The translations under genes and the position numbers were made by a program. A model generated the notes under the pieces. It was given only the letters and a program-made list of their open reading frames with translations. It made no database searches and was not told the origin of the DNA. A DNA stretch of 64,000 nucleotides from Sphingosinithalassobacter sp. CS137. Its GTDB lineage: Bacteria; Pseudomonadota; Alphaproteobacteria; Sphingomonadales; Sphingomonadaceae. The stretch spans positions 2,758,501 through 2,822,500 of the forward strand of contig NZ_CP060494.1 in the NCBI RefSeq assembly GCF_014334115.1. The letters are read 5' to 3'. Shown in pieces: positions 9,014-17,936 of this stretch. How positions within the stretch are numbered: the first letter of the stretch is position 1; every line of letters starts with the position of its first letter.

Positions 9014-10276
9014 CTAGCCGGCGGCTTTCTTCACCGCCCGCTGGGTGAGTGCGGAATCGCCTGAAAGAGTGGCGACAATGTCGAGGCCATCCTTGCCGGG
9101 ACGGGCGAGCAGGACGACGAAATCGTCGCTGTCCGCTGCGATCGGCACATGCGCGAGCGGCGGTCGGCTGCGCAGCTCGGCGGCGGCGCGGGCATATCGA
9201 TCGCTGCGATCGGCAGGGCGGCGCAGCGCACGTTCGGCGCGGACGATACCCTTGATGCCGCCCTCGGCGATTTCGAGGAACGCATCGAGTCCGCCCTGCG
9301 GTATGTCGCAGCGTTTCGCATGGGTGAGCACGGCCGCGAATTCGGTGAGCCGCGTCTTGTCATAGTCGGCACCGAAAACGAGCTTGACGCACGGAGTCAT
9401 CGGCGCGCGAGCCTGAACGCTTAGTTCGGCCTCGGCGAGGAGCGCGGCATAGCCGGTCGCGTCTTCGTCGGCGGCGCAGGCGAAATCATAGGCGCGACCC
9501 AGCGCGCGATACAGTGCGGCGCGGCTGCGCGTGTCCGAGGCGCGAGCCGCCGCGGCCGATTCGCGCGCCAGCACGAGCCGATCGGCCAGAGTCTCCGGCT
9601 CCGGCGCAGTCGTCGACGGGGGCTCCGACGACGATGCCGACAGGCCGGCGCTGGGTCCGTCCGCCCACACCGGCGCGGCGACCAGCTGGCGCGGCGCGGC
9701 GCGGCGCGACTCCTCGATTTCGGCATTGAGCCTTGCCTGGGTCTCGGCGTCGACCAGTTCCTTCCAGTTGATGACGCCGTAGATGAAATCGATCGTGTCC
9801 TCGTCGGACGAGAAGGGCATCAGGATGCCGCGGTAGAGCGTATTGTGCCCGCGCTGGCCGACGAACTCGGCTTCGAAGCCGATCGGCGCGCGATTGGCGA
9901 TGATCTGCAGATAATGATCGGTGAGGCGGCTGAGCAGCGATCGACTCGGCACCTGCGCCACATTGGTGATGCTGCCGTCGACCCCGCACTCCTCGCGCAG
10001 TGCGTGCCCGAGATAGCGAATCGCCGGATCCTCGACACCCTTGGTGAAATCGAGCAGCACGCTGTGCGGCCCGAAATCGGCGATATTGCCCGGATCGAGA
10101 TCCTCGATCGACGGATAGGCGCGCCCGCGCAGCAGCGATACCCAATGATTATACGCGCGCACGTGCATCCGGCGTTCGTCGGTACCGATCTCCAGCGGCC
10201 GATCGGCAACGCCGGCGTCGGCCTCGTCCCGCTGGTCGATATCCAGACGGTCGTTGAATCCCCGACCCATGTCCAT
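9014..10276 (-). CDS. PAS domain-containing protein (PAS_5 type)
   Basis: A 420-residue soluble protein. Residues about 45-150 match the alphaproteobacterial PAS_5 family, with YNHWVSLLRGRAYPSIEDLDP, in part WVSLLRGRAYPSIEDLDP, then LRYLGHAL-like sequence and GRGILMPF-like sequence. The middle is a low-complexity linker rich in Ser/Pro/Ala (about 205-230). The C-terminal half is helical and lacks a recognisable output domain. It probably senses something as part of a signalling complex, and no ligand can be named. The start ATG at 10276 has GGAG eight to eleven bases upstream; a second ATG six bases later is also possible. It stands alone between gdh and tRNA-Thr. Confidence 0.8.
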   Translation of the reverse strand: MDMGRGFNDRLDIDQRDEADAGVADRPLEIGTDERRMHVRAYNHWVSLLRGRAYPSIEDLDPGNIADFGPHSVLLDFTKGVEDPAIRYLGHALREECGVDGSITNVAQVPSRSLLSRLTDHYLQIIANRAPIGFEAEFVGQRGHNTLYRGILMPFSSDEDTIDFIYGVINWKELVDAETQARLNAEIEESRRAAPRQLVAAPVWADGPSAGLSASSSEPPSTTAPEPETLADRLVLARESAAAARASDTRSRAALYRALGRAYDFACAADEDATGYAALLAEAELSVQARAPMTPCVKLVFGADYDKTRLTEFAAVLTHAKRCDIPQGGLDAFLEIAEGGIKGIVRAERALRRPADRSDRYARAAAELRSRPPLAHVPIAADSDDFVVLLARPGKDGLDIVATLSGDSALTQRAVKKAAG

Positions 10277-10450
10277 GCGCGTGCTCCACTCCGGGCCGTT
10301 ACCCGCTTACCTCCGCCTGTTGTGCACCGTGCGTGGTAAACGATGCGTAAAGCCACGCCTCCGGGCAGGAACGGTTTTGCAAACGCTTGTCAGGCAATGC
10401 CGGTGCTGGTAAGCGCCGCCCTCTTCCGGGCCGTGCCGCCCGGGAGTCGT

Positions 10451-10526
10451 GCCGCTTTAGCTCAGCTGGTAGAGCATCGCATTCGTAATGCGGGGGTCGC
10501 AGGTTCGAGTCCTGCAAGCGGCACCA
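10451..10526 (+). tRNA. tRNA-Thr (anticodon CGT)
   Basis: The acceptor stem GCCGCTT (10451-10457) pairs with AAGCGGC (10516-10522). The D-stem GCTC/GAGC, a five-pair anticodon stem and the T-arm with GGTTCGAGTCC are all present. The seven-base anticodon loop is TTCGTAA, giving anticodon CGT at 10484-10486, which reads ACG (Thr). CCA is encoded at 10524-10526. An integrase remnant lies just downstream, so the tRNA 3' end is the likely past attachment site. Confidence 0.97.
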
Positions 10527-10552
10527 TTACGCATTGAGAACATTGTAGAAAA

Positions 10553-10568
10553 CCGCAGAAATCTGCGG
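10553..10568 (+). terminator. Short hairpin after tRNA-Thr
   Basis: CCGCAG-AAAT-CTGCGG is a perfect six-pair inverted repeat 26 bp past the tRNA CCA. It is followed by TAAAA rather than a T-run, so terminator function is uncertain. It could also be a protein-binding site of the integrated element. Confidence 0.3.
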
Positions 10569-10613
10569 TAAAATGGCTCCTGCTGGTCCCACGGTTTCTC
10601 GCTTTATTCCACC

Positions 10614-10676
10614 GTGGCCCACTCAAAGTGGACCACGAATCGGTGGGCCACGAGCATCGCAGGAGGCGTGGCCCAC
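10614..10676 (+). repeat. Four GTGGNCCAC palindromic 9-mers upstream of the integrase remnant
   Basis: The 9-mers GTGGCCCAC (10614), GTGGACCAC (10628), GTGGGCCAC (10643) and GTGGCCCAC (10668) lie within 63 bp between the tRNA and the integrase start codon. Each is itself a near-perfect inverted repeat. This arrangement suggests arm-type integrase or excisionase binding sites, or an autoregulatory operator. That role is inferred from position only. Confidence 0.6.
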
Positions 10677-10677
10677 C

Positions 10678-11059
10678 ATGCTCACGACCGTGCAGATTCG
10701 TGCGCTCAAACCCAAAGCGCGTCCCTACAAGGTTCCGGACGCTGATGGCCTGTTTCTTTTGGTCCAGCCATCCGGGGCGCTTCTCTGGCGCTTTCGCTAC
10801 AAGGTCTTCGGCACCGATCGAAAGCTCTCGCTCGGTTCGTTCCCCGAAGTGTCGCTCCGATGCGCGGCGAAAACGTGACGAAGCTCGCGCGCAGATTATC
10901 GACGGCATTGATCCAGTCGCGGAGAAGCGCCAGCGCCGGATCGAGGCGGAACTCGCCGCCAAGACTACGTTTAAGCTGGTAGCTGACGAATATATCGAGA
11001 AGATGTTCGCGGAACGCGCAACGTCGTTGGCGATGCGGAAAAGATCAGTGAGGCCGTAG
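10678..11059 (+). pseudogene. P4-type tyrosine integrase, frameshifted and truncated
   Basis: The ATG at 10678 follows AGGAGG and opens a DUF4102 arm-DNA-binding domain (LTTVQIRALKPKARPYKV, DADGLFLLVQPSGALLWRFRY, in part, and LSLGSFPEVSL). The frame breaks near 10858, where an apparent two-base loss turns the expected VSLADAR into a quick stop. Coding resumes in another frame as DARRKRDEARAQIIDGIDP and continues into the core-binding domain (TFKLVADEYIEK). It ends at 11059 with no catalytic domain, so Arg-His-Arg-Tyr are all absent. It is a dead remnant of an element that integrated at tRNA-Thr. Its 3' part runs into the GlxA stub encoded on the other strand. Confidence 0.85.
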
Positions 11060-11112
11060 ATCGCAGAAAGCTGGCAATCGGGGTACAGCAATAGCCCGAC
11101 TTCAGCCACCAC
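11015..11112 (-). pseudogene. N-terminal stub of a GlxA/AraC-type regulator
   Basis: From a GTG at 11112 the minus strand encodes VAEVGLLLYPDCQLSAIYG followed by LTDLFRIANDVA. This closely resembles the start of DJ-1/PfpI-AraC (GlxA-type) regulators. The similarity stops at about 11015, where the sequence becomes the antisense of the integrase. Only ~33 of an expected ~320 residues remain. The stub marks a recombination junction between the integrated element and a flanking gene. I base the identification on the motif alone. Confidence 0.6.
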
Positions 11113-11395
11113 CTGCTTTTTTTCCGCTCATGCAGTAGCATCTCGCCGTCTGCCCGATACCCCTGGTGGTCGCGTCCCATTCACCGTGACGATAAAGGAT
11201 GAATGGTCACCAAAGACCAAACCAGAAGAAAGCGAGGATGTACATTTGGTTGTAGTCGAATCGCAGCGCCTCGCAGAGCCAAAAGTAAGAGAAGTGCAGA
11301 AGGGGATGCGGAGCGGTCAAAGATCGCACGCCTGTCAACTTCGGCCGAGAACGAACGGCACAGCGGCTGCCGCAGGAACTTTGCCATACGGTTCA
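11113..11395. other. Gene-free, lower-GC stretch in the scar
   Basis: Nothing recognisable is encoded here. The base composition is visibly less GC-rich than its neighbours, and all frames are short and without motifs. It lies between the GlxA stub and the LysR gene, and probably represents decayed foreign or flanking sequence. Confidence 0.5.
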
Positions 11396-12295
11396 TCAAG
11401 GACCGACTTGGAAGTTCCGCGCGAGCGTAGTGAACGCGCGGAATGCCGCGGATGCGTTTCTCCTGCCGGGATAGTATAGCGACAGGGGTGCGATCGGAGG
11501 GGTCCAGTCTTGCAGAACCTCGACAAGGCGTCCGTCAGCGAGATCTTCGCGGATATCCGATTCCATGAAGAAGCCGACCCCCACTTCTTGCAATACCGCG
11601 GCCCGCGCGAGACTGGCTTCGTCCAGCGTTATCGGTCCCTGCACATCGATCTGCGCGGCCCGGCCTTCCTTTTCGAAGTGCCAGCGAAAGAGTGCGCCAT
11701 TGGGCAATCTGACGCGGATGCAGGGATGCTGCAGAAGATCCGTCGGCACCTGGGGAGCGGCGCTGCGTGCGAAATAGGCGGGTGTGCCGACTACTGCATA
11801 TCGGCGACGGGTCTGCAGAGGGATGGCAATCATGTCGCTCGGCACGAGATCGCCACGACGGACGCCGAAGTCGAACCCGGCGTCGACGATGTCGATCAAC
11901 CGCCCTTCGGTGACAAGGTCGATATGGACCTGCGGATAAAGTCGAATGAACTTCAGGATCAGCGGTGAGAGAACCTCGCGCGCTGCCGTAGCGAAGGCGT
12001 TGATGCGGAGCGTGCCAGCGGGAACTTCCTGCTGCGATCGCGCAGCGTTCATCGCTTCGTGGATTTCACCCAGCGCAGGTCCGATCTGGGCTACGAAGTT
12101 GCGGCCCGCGTCGGTCAACGAGACGCTGCGCGTGGTGCGATTGAACAGACGTATGCCGAGTTCCCGCTCGAGCTTGGCCACCGCATTGCTGAGCGCTGTG
12201 GTCGAGATGCCGAGTTCAAGCGCAGCGGCACGAAAGGAACCGCGTCGAGCGATCGCCAGAACGGCGTCCAGTTCCACAAGTGCAGGCCGAGTCAT
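11396..12295 (-). CDS. LysR-family transcriptional regulator
   Basis: A 299-residue LTTR. The N-terminal winged HTH ([20 protein letters not shown], then [20 protein letters not shown] and [15 protein letters not shown]) is intact. The effector domain (about 90-295) has the usual [22 protein letters not shown] in part and the [16 protein letters not shown] segment of the group that controls SDR or NADPH-quinone oxidoreductases. The start at 12295 (MTRPALVEL) was taken because the homology begins there. It is divergent from the CutA-like gene, and the SDR pseudogene 0.5 kb away is the likely former target. Effector unknown. Confidence 0.9.
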   Translation of the reverse strand: MTRPALVELDAVLAIARRGSFRAAALELGISTTALSNAVAKLERELGIRLFNRTTRSVSLTDAGRNFVAQIGPALGEIHEAMNAARSQQEVPAGTLRINAFATAAREVLSPLILKFIRLYPQVHIDLVTEGRLIDIVDAGFDFGVRRGDLVPSDMIAIPLQTRRRYAVVGTPAYFARSAAPQVPTDLLQHPCIRVRLPNGALFRWHFEKEGRAAQIDVQGPITLDEASLARAAVLQEVGVGFFMESDIREDLADGRLVEVLQDWTPPIAPLSLYYPGRRNASAAFRAFTTLARNFQVGP

Positions 12296-12477
12296 TGTCC
12301 CTCGATCCGAAATGCTACATCTCGGTTTGTCCTCGTTATCGTGATCCATCTTGGTGCCTACGTCCACCCTGACGGCTGTTGCAGCCGTCGTTGACTGGCC
12401 AAGGATACTCGGCGGTTCTGGACCGGCATCTCGTGCCGCTCCGGCCGCGAAAGTCCGGCAATGATCGGAGAGACGAT

Positions 12478-13356
12478 ATGCAGTATTATCAAGTTCTTAT
12501 CAGCTCGGAGCAGACCGCCCAGGCATTCCGCATCCTCGACGCGCTGATGGCGCGGCAACTGGTCTCGGGTGGTCCCGTGGTCGGGGGTCCGGCGAAGTTC
12601 CTGTGGAATTTCCGCGACAGCGATGTTCCGGAAGACATGCGCGAACACAAGCTGTTCACAGTCGATCAGGACTATAAGCTGATCGTCACCTATACCCGCG
12701 AAGACCTGAAGGACGAGTTGGTCGACGTGGCCGAGGCGGCGTCGCTTGAGGAAGTCTGCATGATTTCCTTCCTGCCGATGGAGCCCAACCGTTCGCTGCG
12801 CGTGCTGCTCGATGCGACGTTCGAAGGCCGCGGAGGTGAAATGGTGCCCGAGCCGGTGGACGCGGTCGCAGCGCTCACCTTTGTGCCAACCGAAAAGATC
12901 TCGTCCCGGACGAAGAGTTCGACCGGGCCGGAGGGCATGCGCCACCTCGGCTGCGTCGCCGAAGCGGCCCAGCGGCGACTCCCCGCGCGCGCGGTCGAAT
13001 GCATCGCCCAGCGCGGCGCGCAGCAGGTCGGTGTCGACGCGTCCTGGCTGGACGTTGTTGATCGTGATCCGCCGCTCGGCCAGTTCGCGAGCGAGCCCTC
13101 GTGTGAGCCCCGCCACGGCGCTCTTGGTCATGACGTACAGCGAGTTGCCAGTATAAGGAGCGAAGTCGCTGCTGATGCTGCCGATGTTGATGATACGCCC
13201 GTCAGGCCGGAAGTACCGCAGAGCCTCTTGAATGGCGACGAACACGCCCCAGACGGGCAGCGTCCGCGACTGCGATGCGCTCTACACCCGTTCTGGATGT
13301 GCCGGCCTGCCGATCCTCGTGTCGAGGCCTATCGCACCAGCAGCACCGGCACGTGA
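12478..13356 (+). CDS. CutA-like divalent-ion tolerance protein with an aberrant read-through tail
   Basis: Residues 1-115 (start [19 protein letters not shown], given from residue 2) resemble the CutA1 fold: [20 protein letters not shown], then [20 protein letters not shown] and the end [11 protein letters not shown]. CutA proteins are small trimers linked to copper tolerance, but copper-binding residues cannot be judged here. GGAG at 12467 precedes the ATG. A normal CutA would stop near 12840. Instead the frame runs ~175 residues further, through the antisense of an SDR pseudogene, to a stop inside the Usp 3' end. The tail has no homology and looks like the result of a deletion or fusion that removed the native stop. 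The gene may be non-functional. Confidence 0.55.
   Translation: MQYYQVLISSEQTAQAFRILDALMARQLVSGGPVVGGPAKFLWNFRDSDVPEDMREHKLFTVDQDYKLIVTYTREDLKDELVDVAEAASLEEVCMISFLPMEPNRSLRVLLDATFEGRGGEMVPEPVDAVAALTFVPTEKISSRTKSSTGPEGMRHLGCVAEAAQRRLPARAVECIAQRGAQQVGVDASWLDVVDRDPPLGQFASEPSCEPRHGALGHDVQRVASIRSEVAADAADVDDTPVRPEVPQSLLNGDEHAPDGQRPRLRCALHPFWMCRPADPRVEAYRTSSTGT
12840..13270 (-). pseudogene. Short-chain dehydrogenase/reductase remnant
   Basis: The minus strand encodes the C-terminal two-thirds of an [35 protein letters not shown], the active-site segment [35 protein letters not shown] and [12 protein letters not shown]. The usual catalytic YxxxK reads YVMTK. The N-terminal Rossmann glycine motif is missing. 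Near 12930 the frame shifts, and the closing segment ([13 protein letters not shown]) continues in another frame. Both ends are therefore lost or damaged. It probably partnered the LysR gene at 11.4-12.3 kb. Confidence 0.75.
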
Positions 13357-14180
13357 ACCGTGCGGATCATCGCGGTGGTGGTGCTGCCGACGATCAATGC
13401 GCGCAGCGGCGAGTGGCCATAGGCGCCCATCATCAGCATCGCGCCCGGCGTCTGCGCGACGATGTCGGCGATCACCGTCTCGGCCTTGCCGCTTCGCAGC
13501 GTCTCGTGCACCGCGCGGCTGCCGCGCAACTGGTCCGCGGCACCGCGAAGAGCCGCCCGATGCGCGTCATTGTCCGTGTCCGCCATCACGATGTGAACCG
13601 GCAGTCCCACGAACAATGGCGAGTTGAGGAGGCGCTCGAGCGCGCGCTCGGCCGCCTTGCTGGCGTCATAGGCGAAAACGATCTCGCGGGGCTCCTCGAC
13701 TGCTCGCGACGCGATCAGGATCGGCCGGTCGCTCGCGCGCACCACGCGTTCGATCTTCGAGCCGATGTGATCGGTGGCGAACTCATGGCCGGCACCGCGT
13801 TTCCCCATCACGACGACGCGCGCTTCGGCTTCGCGCTCGAGAATGGTCTCGACGATGCCACCGTGGCGGTGGAGCGTCCGCACCTGGGTGGCCCCCGCTT
13901 CGCGCAGGCGCTGCTCGCCGGCGGTCAGGAGCGCACGACCGCGCTCGATCTGAAGCCTGGCGTCGCTTTCCTCCAGCCGGACCAGCTCTTCCATCAGGTC
14001 AGTCTTCACGCCCAGGCCGATCGCTCCGGAAAGGTCATGCCGGGCCGCCACCGCATCGCGGCGCTGGACGACGTGGAGCAGCTCGATCGGCAGCGTCAGG
14101 CGCCGCGAGGCCCAGGCGGCGAGATCGCAGACGCTGTTGGCATAGGCCGATGCGTCGATGCAGGCGAGGATGTGCTGCAT
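13329..14180 (-). CDS. Universal stress protein, tandem UspA domains
   Basis: A 283-residue cytoplasmic protein with two UspA folds. Domain 1 (about 1-150) starts MQHILACIDASAYANSVCD and includes RVVVMGKRGAGHEFATDHIG, where the G-x2-G-x9-G(S/T)-type nucleotide loop is partly kept. Domain 2 (about 160-283) starts REIVFAYDASKAAERALE and ends with MMGAYGHSPLRALIVGSTTT, a clear ATP-binding-type loop. It lies 14 bp downstream of sulP on the same strand. The SulP-Usp pairing is common and suggests linked stress or anion homeostasis. Confidence 0.93.
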   Translation of the reverse strand: MQHILACIDASAYANSVCDLAAWASRRLTLPIELLHVVQRRDAVAARHDLSGAIGLGVKTDLMEELVRLEESDARLQIERGRALLTAGEQRLREAGATQVRTLHRHGGIVETILEREAEARVVVMGKRGAGHEFATDHIGSKIERVVRASDRPILIASRAVEEPREIVFAYDASKAAERALERLLNSPLFVGLPVHIVMADTDNDAHRAALRGAADQLRGSRAVHETLRSGKAETVIADIVAQTPGAMLMMGAYGHSPLRALIVGSTTTAMIRTVHVPVLLVR

Positions 14181-14194
14181 GGTCTTCTCTCCTC

Positions 14195-15679
14195 TCAGTG
14201 ACCGCTCAGCGCTGCATCGGCGCCGGGCTTGTCGTGCAGGGCGAAGCGTTCGATCATCGAGGCGCTGGCTTCGTTCAGGCCGGTGATCTGCACCTGGGTG
14301 CCTTCCCGCCGGAATTTCAGGATCGCCTTGTCGAGCGTGCCCACGGCGGAGATGTCCCAGAAGTGTGCATCGGAAACGTCGATCACCACCCGATCGACAA
14401 CTTCCTTGAAATCGAATGCCTCGACGAAGCGCTCGGCGGACGCGAAGAAGATCTGGCCCGAGAGGCGGTAGGTGCGTGTGCGGCCGTCATCCGAAAGCGC
14501 GCTTTCGACAGTGAACAGGCGCCTCACCTTGCCGGCGAAGAACAGGCCCGACAGGATCACACCCGCCAGCACGCCCTGCGCCAGATCATGTGTCCAGACG
14601 GTAATCACCACGGTGGCGAGCATCACCACCGAAGACTGCCACGGATGATGGCGGATGTCGCGGATCGAGCGCCAGCTGAACGTGCCGATCGACACCATGA
14701 TCATCACCGCGACCAGTGCGGCCATCGGAATGACGGCGACCACCGGCCCGAGAACCAGCAGCAGGAACAGCAGGAACACGCCGGCAACCAGAGTCGACAG
14801 GCGCGTGAAGCCGCCCGATTTAACGTTGATGACCGACTGACCGATCATCGCGCAGCCGCCCATCCCGCCGAAAAAGCCGGTGACGAAATTGGCGATGCCC
14901 TGGCCCTTCATTTCGCGCTGCTTGTCGGAGGGCGTGTCGGTCAGGTCGTCGACGATCTGGGCGGTCATCATCGATTCGAGCAGGCCCACCGCCGCCATCG
15001 TCAGCGAATAGGGAAAGATGATCTGAAGCGTCGCCACCGTGAACGGCACGTCGGGGATCAGGAAGCTGGGCAGGGTGGAGGGCAGCTCGCCCATGTCGCC
15101 CACGGTCCGCACGTCGAACCCGGCATAGAACACCACGATCGTCAGGATGATGATCGCGATCAGCGGCGAGGGCACCGCCCTGGTTAACCGCGGCAGCAAA
15201 TAGATGACGGCGAGGCCCGCCGCGACCAGGACATAGGTCATCAAAGCCACGCCGGTGAGCTCCGGCAGCTGCGCCATGAAGATGAGAATCGCGAGCGCGT
15301 TGACGAAGCCGGTGATCACCGAGCGCGAGACATATTGCATCAGCAGGTTGAGGCGCAGGAAACCCGCAACGAGCTGCAGAATGCCCATCAGCACCGTGGC
15401 CGCGAACAGATATTCGACGCCATGATCACGCACGAGCGGAACGACGACCACTGCGACAGCTGCCGTGGCGGCCGAGATCATTCCCGGCCGACCACCGACC
15501 AGCGCGATGATGACCGCGATCGAGAAGGAGGCGTAAAGGCCAACGCGCGGATCGACGCCGGCGATGATCGAGAAACCGATCGCTTCGGGAATCAGCGCAA
15601 GCGCGACGACGATCCCGGCGAGGATGTCGCCCCGCGGATTGGCGAGCCACTCGCGCTTCAGCGAGGCAAATGTTGGCAT
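14195..15679 (-). CDS. SulP-family inorganic anion transporter with STAS domain
   Basis: A 494-residue inner-membrane transporter. The N-terminal signature ([20 protein letters not shown]) begins the 14-segment UraA/SulP fold (about 15-390). The conserved [20 protein letters not shown] segment is visible in part as VGLYASF and [11 protein letters not shown]. The C-terminal STAS domain (about 400-490) carries [20 protein letters not shown]. Substrates in this family are sulfate, bicarbonate or other anions, and nothing in the sequence decides. The start at 15679 ([11 protein letters not shown]) is the one consistent with family N-termini. It leads an operon with the Usp gene. Confidence 0.93.
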   Translation of the reverse strand: MPTFASLKREWLANPRGDILAGIVVALALIPEAIGFSIIAGVDPRVGLYASFSIAVIIALVGGRPGMISAATAAVAVVVVPLVRDHGVEYLFAATVLMGILQLVAGFLRLNLLMQYVSRSVITGFVNALAILIFMAQLPELTGVALMTYVLVAAGLAVIYLLPRLTRAVPSPLIAIIILTIVVFYAGFDVRTVGDMGELPSTLPSFLIPDVPFTVATLQIIFPYSLTMAAVGLLESMMTAQIVDDLTDTPSDKQREMKGQGIANFVTGFFGGMGGCAMIGQSVINVKSGGFTRLSTLVAGVFLLFLLLVLGPVVAVIPMAALVAVMIMVSIGTFSWRSIRDIRHHPWQSSVVMLATVVITVWTHDLAQGVLAGVILSGLFFAGKVRRLFTVESALSDDGRTRTYRLSGQIFFASAERFVEAFDFKEVVDRVVIDVSDAHFWDISAVGTLDKAILKFRREGTQVQITGLNEASASMIERFALHDKPGADAALSGH

Positions 15680-16010
15680 TCGGAAGAACCTGAAGATTAC
15701 TTCGGCACGACAGCGGGCACACGCTCGATCAGGAGACGCATACAAGAAGACGGCGGGTCGCCGAGGTGCCTGAAGGTTATCCCGGGGATGGGCGCCGGGC
15801 CGAGCCACCCGGAAAACCGGGTCCAGCGGATGGCGGCGCCGATACGCTCCCGTACCCCGTTTTGCAAGTGCGAAGGGCGCCTGATCAAGCGATCAGCCAT
15901 CGGCGATCACCTGCCTCTCAGTCGCTTTCTCGCGCAGAAGCGGCCTTGATCGATCCCCGATTTTCCCACACTGACAGGTTGGAGGGCGGGGGCCTTCAGC
16001 GGAATCGTGA
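15680..16010. other. Divergent promoter region, sulP / hybrid kinase
   Basis: This 331-bp gap contains no gene I can support. The one clear structure is ACCCGG-AAAA-CCGGGT (15807-15822), a perfect six-pair inverted repeat with a tetraloop, roughly midway between the two divergent genes. It could be a regulator site or a small hairpin. No convincing -35/-10 pair stands out. Confidence 0.5.
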
Positions 16011-17924
16011 ATGTCGCCACTCAATCTGCATCAGGATCTCTTCGATCGGCGGTACGAGCTGCTCGTCCAGTCGGTCACTGACTATGCAATCTACATGCTC
16101 GACCCCGATGGTTATGTGAGCACGTGGAATTCGGGCGCCCGCCGCTTCAAGGGATATGAGGCAGACGAGATCATCGGGGAGCATTTCTCGAGGTTCTTCC
16201 TACCCGAAGACCGGGAAAGCGGGATGCCTGCCACGATCCTGCGCACGGCTGCGGAGCAGGGCCGTTTCGAGATGAAAGGCTGGCGGCTGCGCAAGGACGG
16301 CGGCAAGTTTCTCGCGCATGTCATCGTCGATCCCGTCCGGGACGAGACGGGCACGCTGATCGGCTTTGCCAAGATCACTCGGGACGTCACCGAAAAGGTG
16401 CGCCTGCAGGAAGCGGCGCGCGAGAGCGAGTTGCAGTTCCGACTGCTGATTACCGGCGTGGTGGACTACGCGATCTACATGCTGGACCCGCAGGGCAACA
16501 TCAACAGCTGGAATTCCGGCGCTCAGGCGATCAAGGGCTATGCCGAATCCGAAGTCGTCGGGCGGCACTTCTCCCTGTTCTACACCGAAGAGGACCGATC
16601 GCGCGGCGCTCCCGAACAGGCGCTGCAAACCGCGTTACGCGACGGCAAGTTCGAAGCCGAAGCGCTTCGCGTTCGCAAGGACGGCTCGCTCTTCTGGGCG
16701 CACGTGATCCTCGATCCGATCTACGACGACCAGGGCACGCATGTGGGCTTCGCCAAGATCACGCGCGACATCAGCGAGCGGAAGGAGGCGGAGGAGGAGC
16801 TTCGGCGCACACAGGAGGCGCTGCTGCAGTCGCAGAAGCTTCAGGCACTGGGCGAGCTGGCAGGTGGGATCGCACACGACTTCAACAATCTGATGACGGT
16901 GGTGCGGGGCGCTGCCGACTTTCTCCTGCGGCAGCCGGACCTGCAGCAAGAGAAGCGCACGCGTTACCTGAATGTCGTGCTGGAGACGGCGGAGCGGGCG
17001 ACCAGCCTGACCTCTCAGCTGCTCGCGTTCGCACGCCGCCAGCCGCTGGAGCCGGAAGTCCTCGATCTGAGCGTCCGCCTGGACGCGCTCGGAGAGATGC
17101 TCCAGCGCACGCTTGGCAGCACCTATGATCTCCAGCTCGATCTCGCGCCGGGGCTTTGGCACGTCGAAATCGATCCCACCGGGCTGGAGGCGGCACTGCT
17201 GAATGCCGTATTGAACGCGCGCGATGCCATGCCGAACGGGGGAAGGCTTACGATCGCGACCAGGAACGTATCACGTCCGGACGGCGATATGGTGTCCCTG
17301 TCGGTCAGCGACACCGGAGAGGGGATCGCGCGTGAGGCGCTCGAGCGTGTTTTCGAGCCGTTCTTCACCACCAAGCCGACCGGCAAGGGGACGGGGCTCG
17401 GCCTTTCCCAAATCCATGGATTTGCGGTGCAATCGGGCGGTTTTGCGAACCTGGAGTCCGAGCTCGGGTGTGGCACCACACTCCATATCTGCCTGCCACG
17501 AACCGACAAGCGGCCGCTGGAGCGGTCCGTCGACGAACTGGAACTCTCGCTTCCGCCGGGGCTGACGATTCTCCTGGTCGAGGACAGCGACCATGTTCGG
17601 TACTTCGCGCGCCATCTTCTCGAGGACCTCGGCTGCACCGTGGTGGAAGCAGCGGATGCCGCCGAAGCGCTCTCCCTGTTCGACCGGGAGGAGGTGGACC
17701 TCGTCTTCTCCGACATCGTGATGCCCGGCCAGAGCGGCCTCGACCTGGCGGAAGCGCTCCGCGCCAAGGCGCCGGGCCTGCCCGTGCTGCTTGCCAGCGG
17801 CTACAGCAGCAAACAATTCATTCCACAGGACGAGCGGAAGTTTCCGATTCTGCGCAAACCCTATCGGCTGCCGGCATTGGCAGCGGCTCTCACCGAACTG
17901 CTGAAGCCCGCCCCGGCCCGCTGA
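16011..17924 (+). CDS. Soluble PAS-PAS hybrid histidine kinase with REC domain
   Basis: A 637-residue sensor without membrane segments. Two tandem PAS domains (about 16-128 and 143-258) are near duplicates (VTDYAIYMLDPDG and VVDYAIYMLDPQG, each followed by WNSGA and KGY). The kinase core follows: phospho-acceptor box GELAGGIAHDFNNLM with His289, then HATPase_c with DTGEGIAREALERVFEPFFT, seen as N/G boxes, and GKGTGLGLSQIHG. The C-terminal receiver (about 521-637) has LLVEDSD and phospho-acceptor Asp ~571 in FSDIVMPG. This layout matches the HWE/HisKA hybrid kinases that sense intracellular redox or light, but no cofactor residue such as a LOV cysteine is seen. No cognate regulator is adjacent. 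Confidence 0.93.
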   Translation: MSPLNLHQDLFDRRYELLVQSVTDYAIYMLDPDGYVSTWNSGARRFKGYEADEIIGEHFSRFFLPEDRESGMPATILRTAAEQGRFEMKGWRLRKDGGKFLAHVIVDPVRDETGTLIGFAKITRDVTEKVRLQEAARESELQFRLLITGVVDYAIYMLDPQGNINSWNSGAQAIKGYAESEVVGRHFSLFYTEEDRSRGAPEQALQTALRDGKFEAEALRVRKDGSLFWAHVILDPIYDDQGTHVGFAKITRDISERKEAEEELRRTQEALLQSQKLQALGELAGGIAHDFNNLMTVVRGAADFLLRQPDLQQEKRTRYLNVVLETAERATSLTSQLLAFARRQPLEPEVLDLSVRLDALGEMLQRTLGSTYDLQLDLAPGLWHVEIDPTGLEAALLNAVLNARDAMPNGGRLTIATRNVSRPDGDMVSLSVSDTGEGIAREALERVFEPFFTTKPTGKGTGLGLSQIHGFAVQSGGFANLESELGCGTTLHICLPRTDKRPLERSVDELELSLPPGLTILLVEDSDHVRYFARHLLEDLGCTVVEAADAAEALSLFDREEVDLVFSDIVMPGQSGLDLAEALRAKAPGLPVLLASGYSSKQFIPQDERKFPILRKPYRLPALAAALTELLKPAPAR

Positions 17925-17936
17925 GCCCTCTTCGCC

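Noticed and set aside
3499..9048. 1849-codon open frame on the plus strand
   Set aside because: It is antisense to the NAD-glutamate dehydrogenase and the PepSY gene, with Arg/Asp/His-rich, motif-free sequence. GC-rich codon bias keeps the complementary frame free of stops.
11181..11479. Short frames between the GlxA stub and LysR as possible transposase or resolvase pieces
   Set aside because: No segment is convincing for any transposase or resolvase family.
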